Part shown: piece after piece, positions 13,762-22,942 of the stretch
Numbering within the stretch: the stretch's first letter is position 1
How the letters are laid out: each line of letters starts with the position of its first letter
Source of the DNA: Clostridiales bacterium
Lineage (GTDB): Bacteria > Bacillota > Clostridia > Lachnospirales > Anaerotignaceae
Assembly: GCA_018364635.1 (NCBI GenBank)
Contig: JAGZLR010000018.1
Location: 1 to 39,279, forward strand
Direction of reading: 5' to 3'
DNA length: 39,279 nucleotides
Notes under the pieces: model-generated
Told to the model about the DNA's origin: nothing
The model's input: the letters and a program-made list of their open reading frames with translations, nothing else
The model's database searches: none
Translations under genes and position numbers: made by a program

Positions 13762-14441
13762 AAACAGGAAAATTATATGGCGTAGGCGTTGGACCTGGAG
13801 ATGGAGAACTAATGACGGTTAAGGCCTGTAAAGTTATAGAATTGTCTGATGTAATTGCAGCGCCAAGGACAAAAGGAGATACGAATCTGGCCCTGTCGAT
13901 TGCGCAAAGTATGGTGGATCTTTCAGAAAAACAACTGTTGTATTTAGATTTTCCTATGACGAAAGATCAGAAAATACTGAAAGAAAATTACAGAAAAGTT
14001 GGAGAAAAACTTGGAGAGCTACTGGATCAGGGGAAAAAAATAGCCTTTCTCACATTGGGGGATGTCTCAATCTATTCTACCTGTAGTTATCTATTGGAAC
14101 TTGTTGGGAAAATGGGCTTTGAGACGGAAGTAGTACCTGGAGTGACAAGCTTTTGCGCATCCGCAGCTACATTAAAAATTTCTTTGACAGAGGCAGATCA
14201 GCCAATACATATCCTTCCAGCCATATATAGTGACATTCCAGCGACATTGAAGCTTGATGGCACCAAAATTTATATGAAGGCAGGCAGAAAAACAGGAGAA
14301 CTATTTCGCCTCGCAAAGGAAGACGGTCAACAAATATTTGGTATAGAAAACTGTGGTATGTCTAATGAAAGGATGCTTTTAGGAGATGAGAAGAGTAGTG
14401 GGTATTTTACGACGATTGTGGTAAAGGAAGGGAAGCTATGA
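13758..14441 (+). CDS. cbiL: Precorrin-2 / cobalt-factor II C20-methyltransferase
   Basis: SAM-dependent methylation of C20 of the cobalt-containing ring. It has the tetrapyrrole methyltransferase fold: N-terminal Gly-rich loop YGVGVGPGDGELMTVKA, SDVIAAPRT, LTLGDVSIYSTCSYL and the second loop VVPGVTSFCASAA. 227 residues as usual for CbiL/CobI. Given cbiK and cbiD, the cobalt form of the substrate is expected. It overlaps cbiD by 4 bases (ATGA), and the ribosome site AGGAGGGG lies within cbiD. Confidence 0.94.
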   Translation: MKTGKLYGVGVGPGDGELMTVKACKVIELSDVIAAPRTKGDTNLALSIAQSMVDLSEKQLLYLDFPMTKDQKILKENYRKVGEKLGELLDQGKKIAFLTLGDVSIYSTCSYLLELVGKMGFETEVVPGVTSFCASAATLKISLTEADQPIHILPAIYSDIPATLKLDGTKIYMKAGRKTGELFRLAKEDGQQIFGIENCGMSNERMLLGDEKSSGYFTTIVVKEGKL

Positions 14442-15196
14442 TTTATTTTGTTGGTGCAGGAAGCGGGGCTCCTGATTTAATTACAGTGCGTGGTGCTGAG
14501 CTTTTAAAAAAAGCCGATGTTATTATTTATGCTGGAAGCCTAGTGAACCCAAAACTTTTAGACTATGCAAAAAAGACATGTGAAGTTTACAATAGCGCCT
14601 ATATGACATTGGATCAGGTGATTCAAGTGATGAAAAAGTCAGAAGAGGAAACAAAACTTACAGTTCGTCTACATACAGGGGACCCTAGTCTTTATGGTGC
14701 TATACGGGAACAAATCGATCGGCTGAAACAAGAATCTATTTCCTATGAAGTAGTACCTGGAGTATCTAGTTTTTGTGGTGCAGCTGCAAGTTTGGGAATG
14801 GAGTATACATTGCCTGAAGTTAGCCAAACGTTGATTATTTCTCGCATAGAGGGAAGAACACCTGTGCCGAAAAGAGAGAGTATTGCTTCATTAGCTTCCC
14901 ATCAAGCAAGTATGGTACTGTTTTTAAGTGCTGGCCTAACGGAAAAACTTCAGCAGGCTTTACTAGAAGGAGGGTATCCAGCAGATACACCGGCAGCCAT
15001 TGTTTATAAAGCTACATGGCCGGAGGAAAAGAAATTTCTCTGTACTGTAGGGACTATTGCAAAGACAGCACAGGACCAAATCATTAAAAATACTGCTTTG
15101 ATTTTAGTTGGTAATTTTTTAGGGGATCAGTATGAGCTGAGCCGATTGTATGCGCCAGAGTTTACAACAGCTTTTCGGGAAGGAAATCAAGGATGA
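14438..15196 (+). CDS. cbiF: Cobalt-precorrin-4 C11-methyltransferase
   Basis: SAM-dependent C11 methylation. Clear family motifs: YFVGAGSGAPDLITVRG, VIIYAGSLVNPKLLDYAK, the substrate block RLHTGDPSLYGAI, VVPGVSSFCGAAASLG, ISRIEGRTPVPKRE and VYKATWPEEK. 252 residues, normal. It overlaps cbiL by 4 bases and cbiG by 4 bases, which is typical of a co-translated pathway block. Confidence 0.95.
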   Translation: MIYFVGAGSGAPDLITVRGAELLKKADVIIYAGSLVNPKLLDYAKKTCEVYNSAYMTLDQVIQVMKKSEEETKLTVRLHTGDPSLYGAIREQIDRLKQESISYEVVPGVSSFCGAAASLGMEYTLPEVSQTLIISRIEGRTPVPKRESIASLASHQASMVLFLSAGLTEKLQQALLEGGYPADTPAAIVYKATWPEEKKFLCTVGTIAKTAQDQIIKNTALILVGNFLGDQYELSRLYAPEFTTAFREGNQG

Positions 15197-16185
15197 AGAT
15201 CGCGGTCGTTTATTTTACGGAAGCAGGCTGTAGGCTTGGGGAAAGATTGAAAAGTCTTTTGAAAGATGCTGAAGTCAGCATTACTTCAGGTAGAAAAAGT
15301 GATGGAGTCGATTTGAAGTGTTGGGTTGAAACAAATTTTTCTACAACAGATGGCTTAATCTTTATTGGTGCAAGTGGTATAGCAGTGCGGGCCTGTGCGC
15401 CTTTTTTAACCTCAAAGCTGAAGGACCCTGCCGTGCTGGTCATAGATGAAAAAGGGAATTTTGTAATCCCTCTTCTGTCAGGCCATGTAGGAGGGGCAAA
15501 TCGTTTGGCAATACAGATTGCGGGCCTAATAGGTGCACAGCCGGTTCTTACAACTGGTACAGATGTTAATGGTCTTTGGGCAGTAGATGAATGGGCGTCT
15601 AGACATGGTTATACCATCCTTTCTCCAGAAAACATAAAACGGGTATCGGCAAAATTACTCTCAGGTCAAACAGTAGGTGTCAAAAGCGATTATTCTTTAA
15701 CCTTCCCACTTCCTCAGGGAATCAAATATTCTGAGGAAGCGGATTTTGCGCTAACTTTTTATAAACAGGAAAGGGATCTTTTGGTCATTGCTCCAAAGAC
15801 TTTGACTGTTGGCATTGGATGTAGAAAAGGCGTGAACGAAACACAGATTGAAGAACTTTTCTTAGAGATTTTTGAGGGATATGGACTATTAAAAGAGGCG
15901 GTATGTCAGATCGTATCTATTGATCTTAAAAAGGAGGAGCCTGGTCTTCTTCAATTTGCAGAAAAATATCATATTCCATTTTATACATGGAGTAAAGAAA
16001 AACTGCTTACCGTAAAAGGAGATTTTTGCGAGTCAGCGTTTGTGCGCAGTGTGACGGGGCTAGGCAATGTCTGTGAAAGATGCGCTCTTTCTGGCGGCGG
16101 AAAGATTATTGTTCCAAAAACGATAAAAGATGGCGTGACAATGGCTGTCGCAGTGGAAGAGATCAAACTTACTCTTCAACTTTGA
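15193..16185 (+). CDS. cbiG: Cobalt-precorrin 5A hydrolase
   Basis: Opens the delta-lactone of cobalt-precorrin-5A and releases acetaldehyde, the ring-contraction step specific to the anaerobic pathway. 330 residues with the three-part CbiG layout: N-terminal domain (VVYFTEAGCRLGERL, FIGASGIAVRACAPFL), the central block DEKGNFVIPLLSGHVGGANR with TTGTDVNGLWAVDEWA, and a C-terminal domain (LTVGIGCRKGVNETQI, VTGLGNVCERCALSGGG). It overlaps cbiF by 4 bases. A gap of 15 bases with its own GGAG separates it from cbiH. Confidence 0.94.
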   Translation: MKIAVVYFTEAGCRLGERLKSLLKDAEVSITSGRKSDGVDLKCWVETNFSTTDGLIFIGASGIAVRACAPFLTSKLKDPAVLVIDEKGNFVIPLLSGHVGGANRLAIQIAGLIGAQPVLTTGTDVNGLWAVDEWASRHGYTILSPENIKRVSAKLLSGQTVGVKSDYSLTFPLPQGIKYSEEADFALTFYKQERDLLVIAPKTLTVGIGCRKGVNETQIEELFLEIFEGYGLLKEAVCQIVSIDLKKEEPGLLQFAEKYHIPFYTWSKEKLLTVKGDFCESAFVRSVTGLGNVCERCALSGGGKIIVPKTIKDGVTMAVAVEEIKLTLQL

Positions 16186-16200
16186 AAAAGGAGTTTAAAT

Positions 16201-16935
16201 ATGAAGAAAGTATATGTTGTCGGTATTGGACCTGGAGATCAGCGATTTATGACAGGCGAGGCATTAGCTGCAATAGAAAAAAGCGATCTTCTGGTAGGAT
16301 ATACTGCCTATATTGATTTAATAAAGGAGTTATGCCCTAGTAAAAAAAGACTTGCTACAGGGATGTGCAAGGAGATAGAGCGTTGTGAAATGGCGTTTCA
16401 GGAGGCAGAAAAGGAGCAGACAGTATCTATGATATGCAGCGGTGATGCTGGTGTGTATGGTATGGCTGGACTTATGCTTACCCTTTCAGAAAAATTTCCA
16501 GAGGTGGATGTGGAAATTGTCTGCGGTGTTACGGCAGCGCTTTCTGGTGCAGCGGTTTTAGGAGCACCGTTAATGCATGATTTTGCCATTATTTCTCTTA
16601 GTGATCTGTTGACGCCATGGAATGTGATAGAAAATCGGCTTCGCGCAGCAGCACAAGGTGACTTTGTAATCGTGATCTATAATCCTTCCAGTAAAAAGCG
16701 AGCAGAATATTTGAAGCGAGCCTGTGAGATTTTATTGGAGACAAAAGATGAAAAAACAGTCTGTGGTATTGTAAAAAATATTGGGCGTCAGGGTGAATCT
16801 GCGGAGATTTTAACGTTAGAAAAACTGCAGGATACAGCTGTTGATATGTTTACAACGGTGTTCATCGGAAACAGTGAGACAAAGATAATTGGAAAATATA
16901 TGGTAACACCGAGAGGATATGAAAAAAAGAAATGA
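16201..16935 (+). CDS. cbiH: Cobalt-precorrin-3 C17-methyltransferase (ring contraction)
   Basis: Methylates C17 and drives ring contraction to form the lactone that CbiG opens. Motifs: VYVVGIGPGDQRFMTGEA, LLVGYTAYIDLI, MICSGDAGVYGMAGLM, CGVTAALSGAAVLGAP, HDFAIISLSDLLTPW and VIYNPSSKKR. 244 residues, normal for the single-domain form; no extra Fe-S domain is fused. AAAAAGGAG precedes the ATG. It overlaps cbiJ by 4 bases. Confidence 0.95.
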   Translation: MKKVYVVGIGPGDQRFMTGEALAAIEKSDLLVGYTAYIDLIKELCPSKKRLATGMCKEIERCEMAFQEAEKEQTVSMICSGDAGVYGMAGLMLTLSEKFPEVDVEIVCGVTAALSGAAVLGAPLMHDFAIISLSDLLTPWNVIENRLRAAAQGDFVIVIYNPSSKKRAEYLKRACEILLETKDEKTVCGIVKNIGRQGESAEILTLEKLQDTAVDMFTTVFIGNSETKIIGKYMVTPRGYEKKK

Positions 16936-17681
16936 AACGCGCAGCGATATTTGCAGGTACAACAGAGGGACGTGAAATGGCGGTATCCTTTGCAAAACTT
17001 GGTTTTTTTACGGATGTTTTTGTGGCGACAGAATATGGATCAGCAATGTTACCAAAAGGGATAAAAAATATGGATATCCATGAGGGACGTATGGATAGCA
17101 AGGAAATGGAGCGTTACTTTCTGGAAAAATTACCCTCCATTGTTGTAGATGCAACACATCCCTATGCGAAAGAGGTTACAGCGCAGCTCAATTTAGCAGC
17201 AGAAAAAGCAGGAATTTTTGTATACCGTTTGGTAAGAGAAGGTATGACATACCCGAATACAGTACACAATGGGGAAGAAGCAGCAGAAAAGTTAAAAGCC
17301 ATTCCTGGTAATATTCTTCTTACAACTGGAAGTAAAGAGTTGGAGATTTTTTGTCAGGAACCATCTGTGAAACAACGTCTTTATGTTAGAGTATTACCGG
17401 CTGAGGACTCTATTCGAAAATGCAGGCAATTGGGGATTCTTCCTTCTCGGATTATTGCAATGCAAGGTCCTTTTTCTACAGACCTAAATATTGCTTTGAT
17501 CCATCAATTTCAAATTCGTGTTTTAGTAACAAAAAATAGTGGAACGACAGGTGGTTTTTTCGAGAAACTTTCTGCTGTCCAGAAATGCGGCATTGAGGTA
17601 GTTGTTATGGAACGTCCGCAGGAGAGAGGCTTTACCATAGAGGAACTTCAAGAGATAGCAGAAAGGATGGTTAGAACATGA
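16932..17681 (+). CDS. cbiJ: Cobalt-precorrin-6A reductase
   Basis: NADH-dependent reduction of the macrocycle of cobalt-precorrin-6A. CbiJ/CobK motifs are all present: AIFAGTTEGREMA near the N-terminus, VVDATHPYAKEVTAQL, ILLTTGSKELEIFC, RVLPAEDSI, IIAMQGPFSTDLN and VTKNSGTTGGFFEKL. 249 residues, as usual. It overlaps cbiH and cbiET by 4 bases each. Confidence 0.95.
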   Translation: MKRAAIFAGTTEGREMAVSFAKLGFFTDVFVATEYGSAMLPKGIKNMDIHEGRMDSKEMERYFLEKLPSIVVDATHPYAKEVTAQLNLAAEKAGIFVYRLVREGMTYPNTVHNGEEAAEKLKAIPGNILLTTGSKELEIFCQEPSVKQRLYVRVLPAEDSIRKCRQLGILPSRIIAMQGPFSTDLNIALIHQFQIRVLVTKNSGTTGGFFEKLSAVQKCGIEVVVMERPQERGFTIEELQEIAERMVRT

Positions 17682-18880
17682 AGCTGTATCTCATTGGTGT
17701 AGGACCGGAAATAGAACAAAATCTTACTGCAGAGGCGAGAGATAAAATTATTCAAGCAGACGTTGTCATTGGTGCCAAACGTTTGATTGATCGTCTAAGT
17801 CCACGGATACAGGCAGAAAAGTTTTGTGAATTTAGACCGGAGAAAATAAAAGCGATTCTTTCTGAAAAGAGCTATAGGAAAGCGGCAGTTCTTTTCAGTG
17901 GTGATCCAGGATTTTACAGTGGTGCTAAAGGTATGCTGGAACTGTTCCAAAAAGAAGATATAGAAGTTCTTCCAGGCATTTCATCTTTGCAATATTTTTC
18001 TGCCAAAATTCAAAAACCATGGCAAGACTGGCATCTAGTGAGTGCTCATGGAAAAAGATGTCGGGTTGTATCAGAAGTGATGTATCATAAGGAGACATTT
18101 TTTTTGACGGGCGGCGAAATCACCGCAGAAGAAATTGCTAAGAAACTGATGGAAGCAGGTGCAGAGGGTATTACCTTATGGGTTGGAGAAAATCTTTCTG
18201 GACCAAAGGAACGGATCTTGTTTGGACCACCAGAAAGGATCGCTCTAGAGAAGTTTGAAAACTTGGCTGTTGTTTTGGCTGAAAATAAAAATCCCATATT
18301 ACGAAGACCAATATCCATTAAAGATAGTGATTTTATCCGTTATGACAAAGTGCCGATGACAAAAAAGGAAGTCCGCAGTGCAGTATTAGCTTGTATGGAG
18401 CTATCTCCCAATGAAACGGTGTGGGATATTGGAGCAGGGACAGGAGCGGTTAGTGTCTGTATGGCTATGGAGGCTTATAAGGGAAGTGTGTATGCAGTAG
18501 AAAAGAAAGAAGAGGCTTGTCAGTTGATAAAACAAAATGCAGAGAAGTTTTTTTTGGATAATATTACGGTTATCCACAGCAAAGCAGGAAATATTGTGTA
18601 TACACTCCCAGCACCAGATGCAGTTTTTTTAGGAGGAACAGAGGGCGAAGCGGAAAGGATTATACGTGCAGCACAGAAAAAAAATAGAAAAGTTCGGTTT
18701 GTTATGACAGGGGTGACGACAGGTACAATCGCTTTTATGGATCGTCTTATGGAGGATGATTCTTTGGAAGATATGGATCTTTTACAGATATCGGTATCTA
18801 ATGTAGTCTTTTTAGGAAATAGTCGTTTGATGAAGGCTCAAAATCCTGTCTGGATCTGGAAAGGAAGGAGTAAACGATGA
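17678..18880 (+). CDS. cbiET: Bifunctional precorrin-6B C5,15-methyltransferase and C12-decarboxylase (CbiE-CbiT fusion)
   Basis: 400 residues that join two enzymes. Residues 1 to about 200 are CbiE, a SAM-dependent C5 methyltransferase of the tetrapyrrole methylase fold (YLIGVGPE, VVIGAKRL, VLFSGDPGFYSGAKGM, LPGISSLQYF, LVSAHG). From about residue 205 (YDKVPMTKKEVRSAVL) comes CbiT with a Rossmann SAM-binding loop GAGTGAV (252-258), which methylates C15 and decarboxylates C12. Fusion of the two is common (CobL-like). Both halves keep their motifs. It overlaps its neighbours by 4 bases on each side. Confidence 0.95.
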   Translation: MKLYLIGVGPEIEQNLTAEARDKIIQADVVIGAKRLIDRLSPRIQAEKFCEFRPEKIKAILSEKSYRKAAVLFSGDPGFYSGAKGMLELFQKEDIEVLPGISSLQYFSAKIQKPWQDWHLVSAHGKRCRVVSEVMYHKETFFLTGGEITAEEIAKKLMEAGAEGITLWVGENLSGPKERILFGPPERIALEKFENLAVVLAENKNPILRRPISIKDSDFIRYDKVPMTKKEVRSAVLACMELSPNETVWDIGAGTGAVSVCMAMEAYKGSVYAVEKKEEACQLIKQNAEKFFLDNITVIHSKAGNIVYTLPAPDAVFLGGTEGEAERIIRAAQKKNRKVRFVMTGVTTGTIAFMDRLMEDDSLEDMDLLQISVSNVVFLGNSRLMKAQNPVWIWKGRSKR

Positions 18881-20253
18881 GATTGCCTCGAGTTTTATTG
18901 GCTGCACCTAAAAGTGGTTCAGGAAAAACTACAGTTGTATGTGCAATCCTTTCAGCCTTAAAAAAAAGAGGTGTTCATCCAGTAGCTTTTAAATGTGGTC
19001 CAGATTATATAGATAAAATGTTTCACAAAAATGTATTGGGCATGGAAAGCCGTAATCTTGATTTGTTTTTATGTGGGAAAGAAGGGGTATGTTCAATCTT
19101 TCAAAACTATAGCGCTAGGTATGATTTGTCTGTGATCGAAGGTGTTATGGGATATTATGATGGGTTGGGTGGACGTACCGTGACAGCTGGAAGTTATGAT
19201 TTGGCACGAACGTTAAATACGCCGGTGATATTAGTGGTGAATCCCTCTGGAATGAGCTATTCTTTAGCGGCACTTTTGCAAGGAATGAAAAATTTCCGAA
19301 AAGATAGCAATATCAAGGCGGTTATCTTAAACCAATGTAGTGAAAAAATGTATCATTTACTAAAAGAGGTACTGGAGGAAGAGACTGGACTTGATGTTAT
19401 TGGATATTTTCCTGTTCGAAAGGACTGTGCCTTTGAAAGTCGCCATTTAGGACTTATCCCTTCGGAGGAAGTGAGAGATATGAAAGAAAAGATTGGCCGC
19501 TTAGGTGTTCAGGCAGAACAGACTATTGATATAGACCGATTGCTGGAAATTGCAAAGTCTGCGCCGGATTTTACGGGCCACATTGTTGATATTCCACAGG
19601 TTGCTACAAATTATCCAGTTATATCTGTGGCAAGAGATGAGGCTTTTTCTTTTTATTATGAGGACAATCTTGAACTGCTGGAAAAAATGGGGGCGCAGTT
19701 AAAATATTTTAGTCCTTTGCATGACATTGCTCCTCCAAAAGACTCAGACGCATTATATATTGGCGGTGGATATCCAGAACTTTTTTTAGAAAAGCTTTCG
19801 GCAAATAGAGAAATGTGCGAGCAGATCAGGGGGATGGCAGAAAGGAATCTCCCTATATACGCAGAATGCGGAGGTTTTATGTACTTACAAAAAAGTTGTG
19901 AGGATACCAATGGAAAGGAGTTTTCTCTCTGTAATGTACTGCCTGGTAAGAGTTTTCCTACAGGACGCCTGGTACGATTTGGCTATGGAGTGATGGAAGC
20001 AAGGAAGGATACTATTTTTTTAAAGGAAGGTCAAACACTTCCTTTTCATGAGTTTCACCACTGGGATAGTACATACAACGGAGATTGTATGATTTGCCGA
20101 AAACCTCTCGGCGGTACGGACTGGTTTAGCAGCGAGGAGAAAAACTGTGTGTTTGCAGGATATCCCCATCTGCATTTTTATGGAAGTCTTCAATTTGCAG
20201 CCAATTTTGTGAGGGCGGCTGCTTTTTATAAGGAGAAGAAAAATGTTACCTAA
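18877..20253 (+). CDS. cbiA: Cobyrinate a,c-diamide synthase
   Basis: ATP- and glutamine-dependent amidation of the a and c carboxylates of cobyrinate. The N-terminal P-loop APKSGSGKTTVV is followed by FKCGPDYIDKMFH, VIEGVMGYYDG, and a C-terminal class I glutamine amidotransferase domain with the nucleophile Cys in YAECGGFMYL and the catalytic His in GYPHLHFYGS. 458 residues, usual length. It starts in the 4-base overlap with cbiET and overlaps cobT by 11 bases. Confidence 0.95.
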   Translation: MRLPRVLLAAPKSGSGKTTVVCAILSALKKRGVHPVAFKCGPDYIDKMFHKNVLGMESRNLDLFLCGKEGVCSIFQNYSARYDLSVIEGVMGYYDGLGGRTVTAGSYDLARTLNTPVILVVNPSGMSYSLAALLQGMKNFRKDSNIKAVILNQCSEKMYHLLKEVLEEETGLDVIGYFPVRKDCAFESRHLGLIPSEEVRDMKEKIGRLGVQAEQTIDIDRLLEIAKSAPDFTGHIVDIPQVATNYPVISVARDEAFSFYYEDNLELLEKMGAQLKYFSPLHDIAPPKDSDALYIGGGYPELFLEKLSANREMCEQIRGMAERNLPIYAECGGFMYLQKSCEDTNGKEFSLCNVLPGKSFPTGRLVRFGYGVMEARKDTIFLKEGQTLPFHEFHHWDSTYNGDCMICRKPLGGTDWFSSEEKNCVFAGYPHLHFYGSLQFAANFVRAAAFYKEKKNVT

Positions 20254-21304
20254 AAATTGGAAAGACCATATAGGCTCTGGTAGAGACGATATTCGTATTC
20301 GCTGTGAAAATCGATGGGATAGGGTGGCAAAACCCCTTGGAAGTTTTGGGGAATTTGAAAAGATCATCAGCAAGATTGCAGCATTCACTGGAGATGAGTT
20401 ATATACGATTGAAAAGAGAGCTCTGGCCGTATTTTGTGCAGACAATGGCGTAGTCTGTCAAGGTGTTACGCAAACAGGAAGTGAAATTACTGCTTTAGTT
20501 GCTAAAGAGTTGGCAAAAGGAGGTACTTGTGTTTGTCATATGGCTCGTAAGGCAAATGTTGATGTTCTGCCGGTAGATGTGGGAATAAATCAGAAAATAG
20601 AAATTCAGGGTGTGCTCCAACGGAAAGTAAATTTTGGCACAGGAGATATTTCCTGTGGTCCGGCAATGACGAGAGAAGAAGCACAGGAGGCTTTTGAAGT
20701 GGGTTTTTTTCTAGCGATGGAATTAAAAGAAAAGGGATATAAAATTCTTGCTGCTGGAGAGATGGGAATTGGTAATACGACTTCTACAAGCGCTGTTACA
20801 GCTGTGTTATTGGACCGCAAACCTTTAGAGGTCACAGGAAAAGGTGCAGGATTATCTGCGAAAGATGTACAGAAAAAAATTTCTGTTATAGAAAGAGCAA
20901 TTCAAATAAATCATCCTGATAGAAGTGACCCATTAGATATTATCAGCAAAGTAGGAGGATTTGATATTGCAGCAATGGCTGGTTTTTACTGTGGTGCGGC
21001 TTATGCCCATGTGCCTGTAGTGTTGGATGGGGTGATTTCTGCTGCTGCTGCGTTATGTGCAGTTCGGATTTGTCCTGAAGTAATCCATGCTCTCATTCCT
21101 AGCCATATATCAGCAGAACCTGCATCTAAATTTCTTTTGTCAGAACTTGGTCTTACACCGATAATACATGGCGGAATGCATATGGGAGAAGGCACAGGTG
21201 CCGTTGCTCTTTTCCCTCTTTTGGATATGGCGTATGATGTCTATATAACAATGAGTACATTTGATGAGTTTCATATGGATCGCTATAAAAAATTGGATGG
21301 ATGA
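20243..21304 (+). CDS. cobT: Nicotinate-nucleotide:dimethylbenzimidazole phosphoribosyltransferase
   Basis: Activates the lower-ligand base as alpha-ribazole phosphate for the nucleotide loop. 353 residues with the family motifs RWDRVAKPLGSFGEFE, FCADNGVVCQGVTQTGSE, GEMGIGNTTSTSAVTA, DRSDPLDIISKVGGFD and near the C-terminus MHMGEGTGAVALFPLLD, which holds the catalytic Glu. The start ATG has AAGGAG upstream inside cbiA. No benzimidazole synthesis gene (bluB or bza) is in the window, so the base is made elsewhere or taken up. Confidence 0.95.
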   Translation: MLPKNWKDHIGSGRDDIRIRCENRWDRVAKPLGSFGEFEKIISKIAAFTGDELYTIEKRALAVFCADNGVVCQGVTQTGSEITALVAKELAKGGTCVCHMARKANVDVLPVDVGINQKIEIQGVLQRKVNFGTGDISCGPAMTREEAQEAFEVGFFLAMELKEKGYKILAAGEMGIGNTTSTSAVTAVLLDRKPLEVTGKGAGLSAKDVQKKISVIERAIQINHPDRSDPLDIISKVGGFDIAAMAGFYCGAAYAHVPVVLDGVISAAAALCAVRICPEVIHALIPSHISAEPASKFLLSELGLTPIIHGGMHMGEGTGAVALFPLLDMAYDVYITMSTFDEFHMDRYKKLDG

Positions 21305-21819
21305 TGATGTTAGAGCTAATTTTTGGAGGAAGTGCCTCAGGAAAAAGTGAAGTGGCAGAACAGCGCTTGCTGTTGACTACTGCAAAGAATAAATATTATA
21401 TTGCGACAATGAAGATTTGGGATGAGGAGTGCAAAAAAAAGATTTATCGTCATCAGAAAATGCGTAAGAAGAAAGGTTTTCTTACTGTAGAGTGTCCCAA
21501 AAAACTAAGTGAAGTCCGGATAATGCCTCATAGTGCGGTATTGTTGGAATGTATGGGGAATTTATTGACGAATGAACTGTTTGATCAAGATGGTACCAAT
21601 GATAAGGCACAGACAGAGATACTTGCAGGGATTCATAGGCTGAGACTTTTAGCGGATGATGTAATTATTGTTTCAAATGATGTATTCAGGGATGGTTATT
21701 CTTATGATCCACAGACAGATAACTACATTCGAATTCTTTCAGATATAAACCAACAAATTGCCGCTATTGCCGACAGAGTGACAGAAGTAGTCTGCGGTAT
21801 TTCAATTAAGATAAAATAG
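21301..21819 (+). CDS. cobU: Adenosylcobinamide kinase / guanylyltransferase (CobU), divergent C-terminal motif
   Basis: Phosphorylates adenosylcobinamide and transfers GMP to it. 172 residues. The P-loop FGGSASGKS (G9 to S16) and the expected guanylylation His (H51 in YRHQKMR) are present, along with AVLLECMGNLLTNELF. The region that normally reads NEVGxGIVP is strongly changed here (SNDVFRDGYSYDP), while a second, half-size CobU-like protein two genes downstream keeps EVGCGIVP. Three ATG codons in a row (21301, 21304, 21307) leave the exact start open; the first overlaps the cobT stop. Confidence 0.9.
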   Translation: MMMLELIFGGSASGKSEVAEQRLLLTTAKNKYYIATMKIWDEECKKKIYRHQKMRKKKGFLTVECPKKLSEVRIMPHSAVLLECMGNLLTNELFDQDGTNDKAQTEILAGIHRLRLLADDVIIVSNDVFRDGYSYDPQTDNYIRILSDINQQIAAIADRVTEVVCGISIKIK

Positions 21820-21830
21820 GAGAAAAAACT

Positions 21831-22580
21831 ATGTTTTTATCTACGTTGATTGTTACTTTTGGAATGTTTTCTGCTGTTCCTGTTCCATTTATAAAATGGG
21901 ACCATCAAAATATGCAATATGTTTTTTGTTTTTTGCCTTTTATTGGCCTTTTGATTGGTATGCTTGAAGTAATATGGATCTATGGAGTATCGTACTTTCA
22001 CATAAATACGATGTTTGCGGCATCCATTCTTGTTGCTATGCCTGTATTGATCACAGGTGGTATTCATTTAGATGGCTTTTGTGATGTATCAGATGCTTTA
22101 AACTCCCATGGAGACAGAGAGAGAATGCTTGAGATTATGAAAGATTCTCATTGCGGTGCGTTTGCTGTAATTTGTCTTTTGCTGTATTTTCTTTTATTTT
22201 TTGGCGCAGCATGTCAAATAGAAAGTATAGCCTTTACCGGCTGTTTTGTTGTCAGTCGAATTCTTGCAGGAATAGGAGTGACTTACTTGCCAAATGCAAG
22301 AGGAAGAGGGTTACTGTTAAATTTCTCCTCTGAAATGGATAAAGTGAAGATACAGAAAATTCTATGGGGAACGCTTGCCATATGGTTGGCAGTATGGATT
22401 TATTTTTTTCCTATGGAAAGTTTATGTATGTCAGTAGTTTGTTTGATGATCAGCGCATATTTTTATCGGATGTGCAGACAAAAGTTTGGTGGTATTACAG
22501 GAGATTTGGCTGGATGGTATATTTCTGTACTGGAACTTTCTACTGTATTAGCGTTGGCATTTCAAGATGTAATATTTTAG
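21831..22580 (+). CDS. cobS: Adenosylcobinamide-GDP ribazoletransferase (cobalamin synthase)
   Basis: Integral membrane enzyme that joins adenosylcobinamide-GDP with alpha-ribazole (phosphate), closing the nucleotide loop. 249 residues with about six to seven hydrophobic segments. Diagnostic motifs are TGGIHLDGFCDVSDAL with its acidic metal-binding residues, DSHCGAFAV, and the C-terminal FGGITGDLAGW. GGAG precedes the ATG. It is the membrane anchor point of late B12 assembly together with CbiB. Confidence 0.94.
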   Translation: MFLSTLIVTFGMFSAVPVPFIKWDHQNMQYVFCFLPFIGLLIGMLEVIWIYGVSYFHINTMFAASILVAMPVLITGGIHLDGFCDVSDALNSHGDRERMLEIMKDSHCGAFAVICLLLYFLLFFGAACQIESIAFTGCFVVSRILAGIGVTYLPNARGRGLLLNFSSEMDKVKIQKILWGTLAIWLAVWIYFFPMESLCMSVVCLMISAYFYRMCRQKFGGITGDLAGWYISVLELSTVLALAFQDVIF

Positions 22581-22592
22581 GAGGCATAGGAG

Positions 22593-22940
22593 ATGACGTT
22601 TTTAATTGGCGGCCATGGGGCCGGACAGATGGAATATTTATATGAACGTATGGGATATAGGAAGGATCAGTGTTCAGATTTGCCGGAAAGCCCATTACCT
22701 GTGTTGACAAATTTTCATTTACTTGCTGGTAAATTTTCTGAGAAACAGCTGATAGAATGGGTTCGTAAGAAAGAAGTAGTCGTTACAGAGGAAGTAGGAT
22801 GTGGTATTGTACCGATAGATCCAAAAGAAAGAGTTTTTCGTGAGGAAGCGGGCAGGATTTCTATAGCGGCGGCAAAAGAGGCTAAGGAGGTTATCCGGTT
22901 TGTTTGTGGTATGCCTCAATGGCTGAAAGGGGGAAAGTAA
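22593..22940 (+). CDS. Half-size CobU-like protein
   Basis: 115 residues. The C-terminal half (VVVTEEVGCGIVPIDPKERV and on to VCGMPQWLK) lines up with the C-terminal part of CobU, including the conserved EVGxGIVP. The N-terminus FLIGGHGAGQMEYL looks like a CobU P-loop in which the essential Lys is replaced (GQ instead of GK). The central part with the guanylylation His is missing. On its own it should therefore be inactive as kinase and guanylyltransferase. It may be an accessory subunit of the CobU at 21301 or a decayed duplicate. Tight packing between cobS and cobC and a good ribosome site (GGAGGC) argue that it is expressed. Confidence 0.7.
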   Translation: MTFLIGGHGAGQMEYLYERMGYRKDQCSDLPESPLPVLTNFHLLAGKFSEKQLIEWVRKKEVVVTEEVGCGIVPIDPKERVFREEAGRISIAAAKEAKEVIRFVCGMPQWLKGGK

Positions 22941-22942
22941 AA

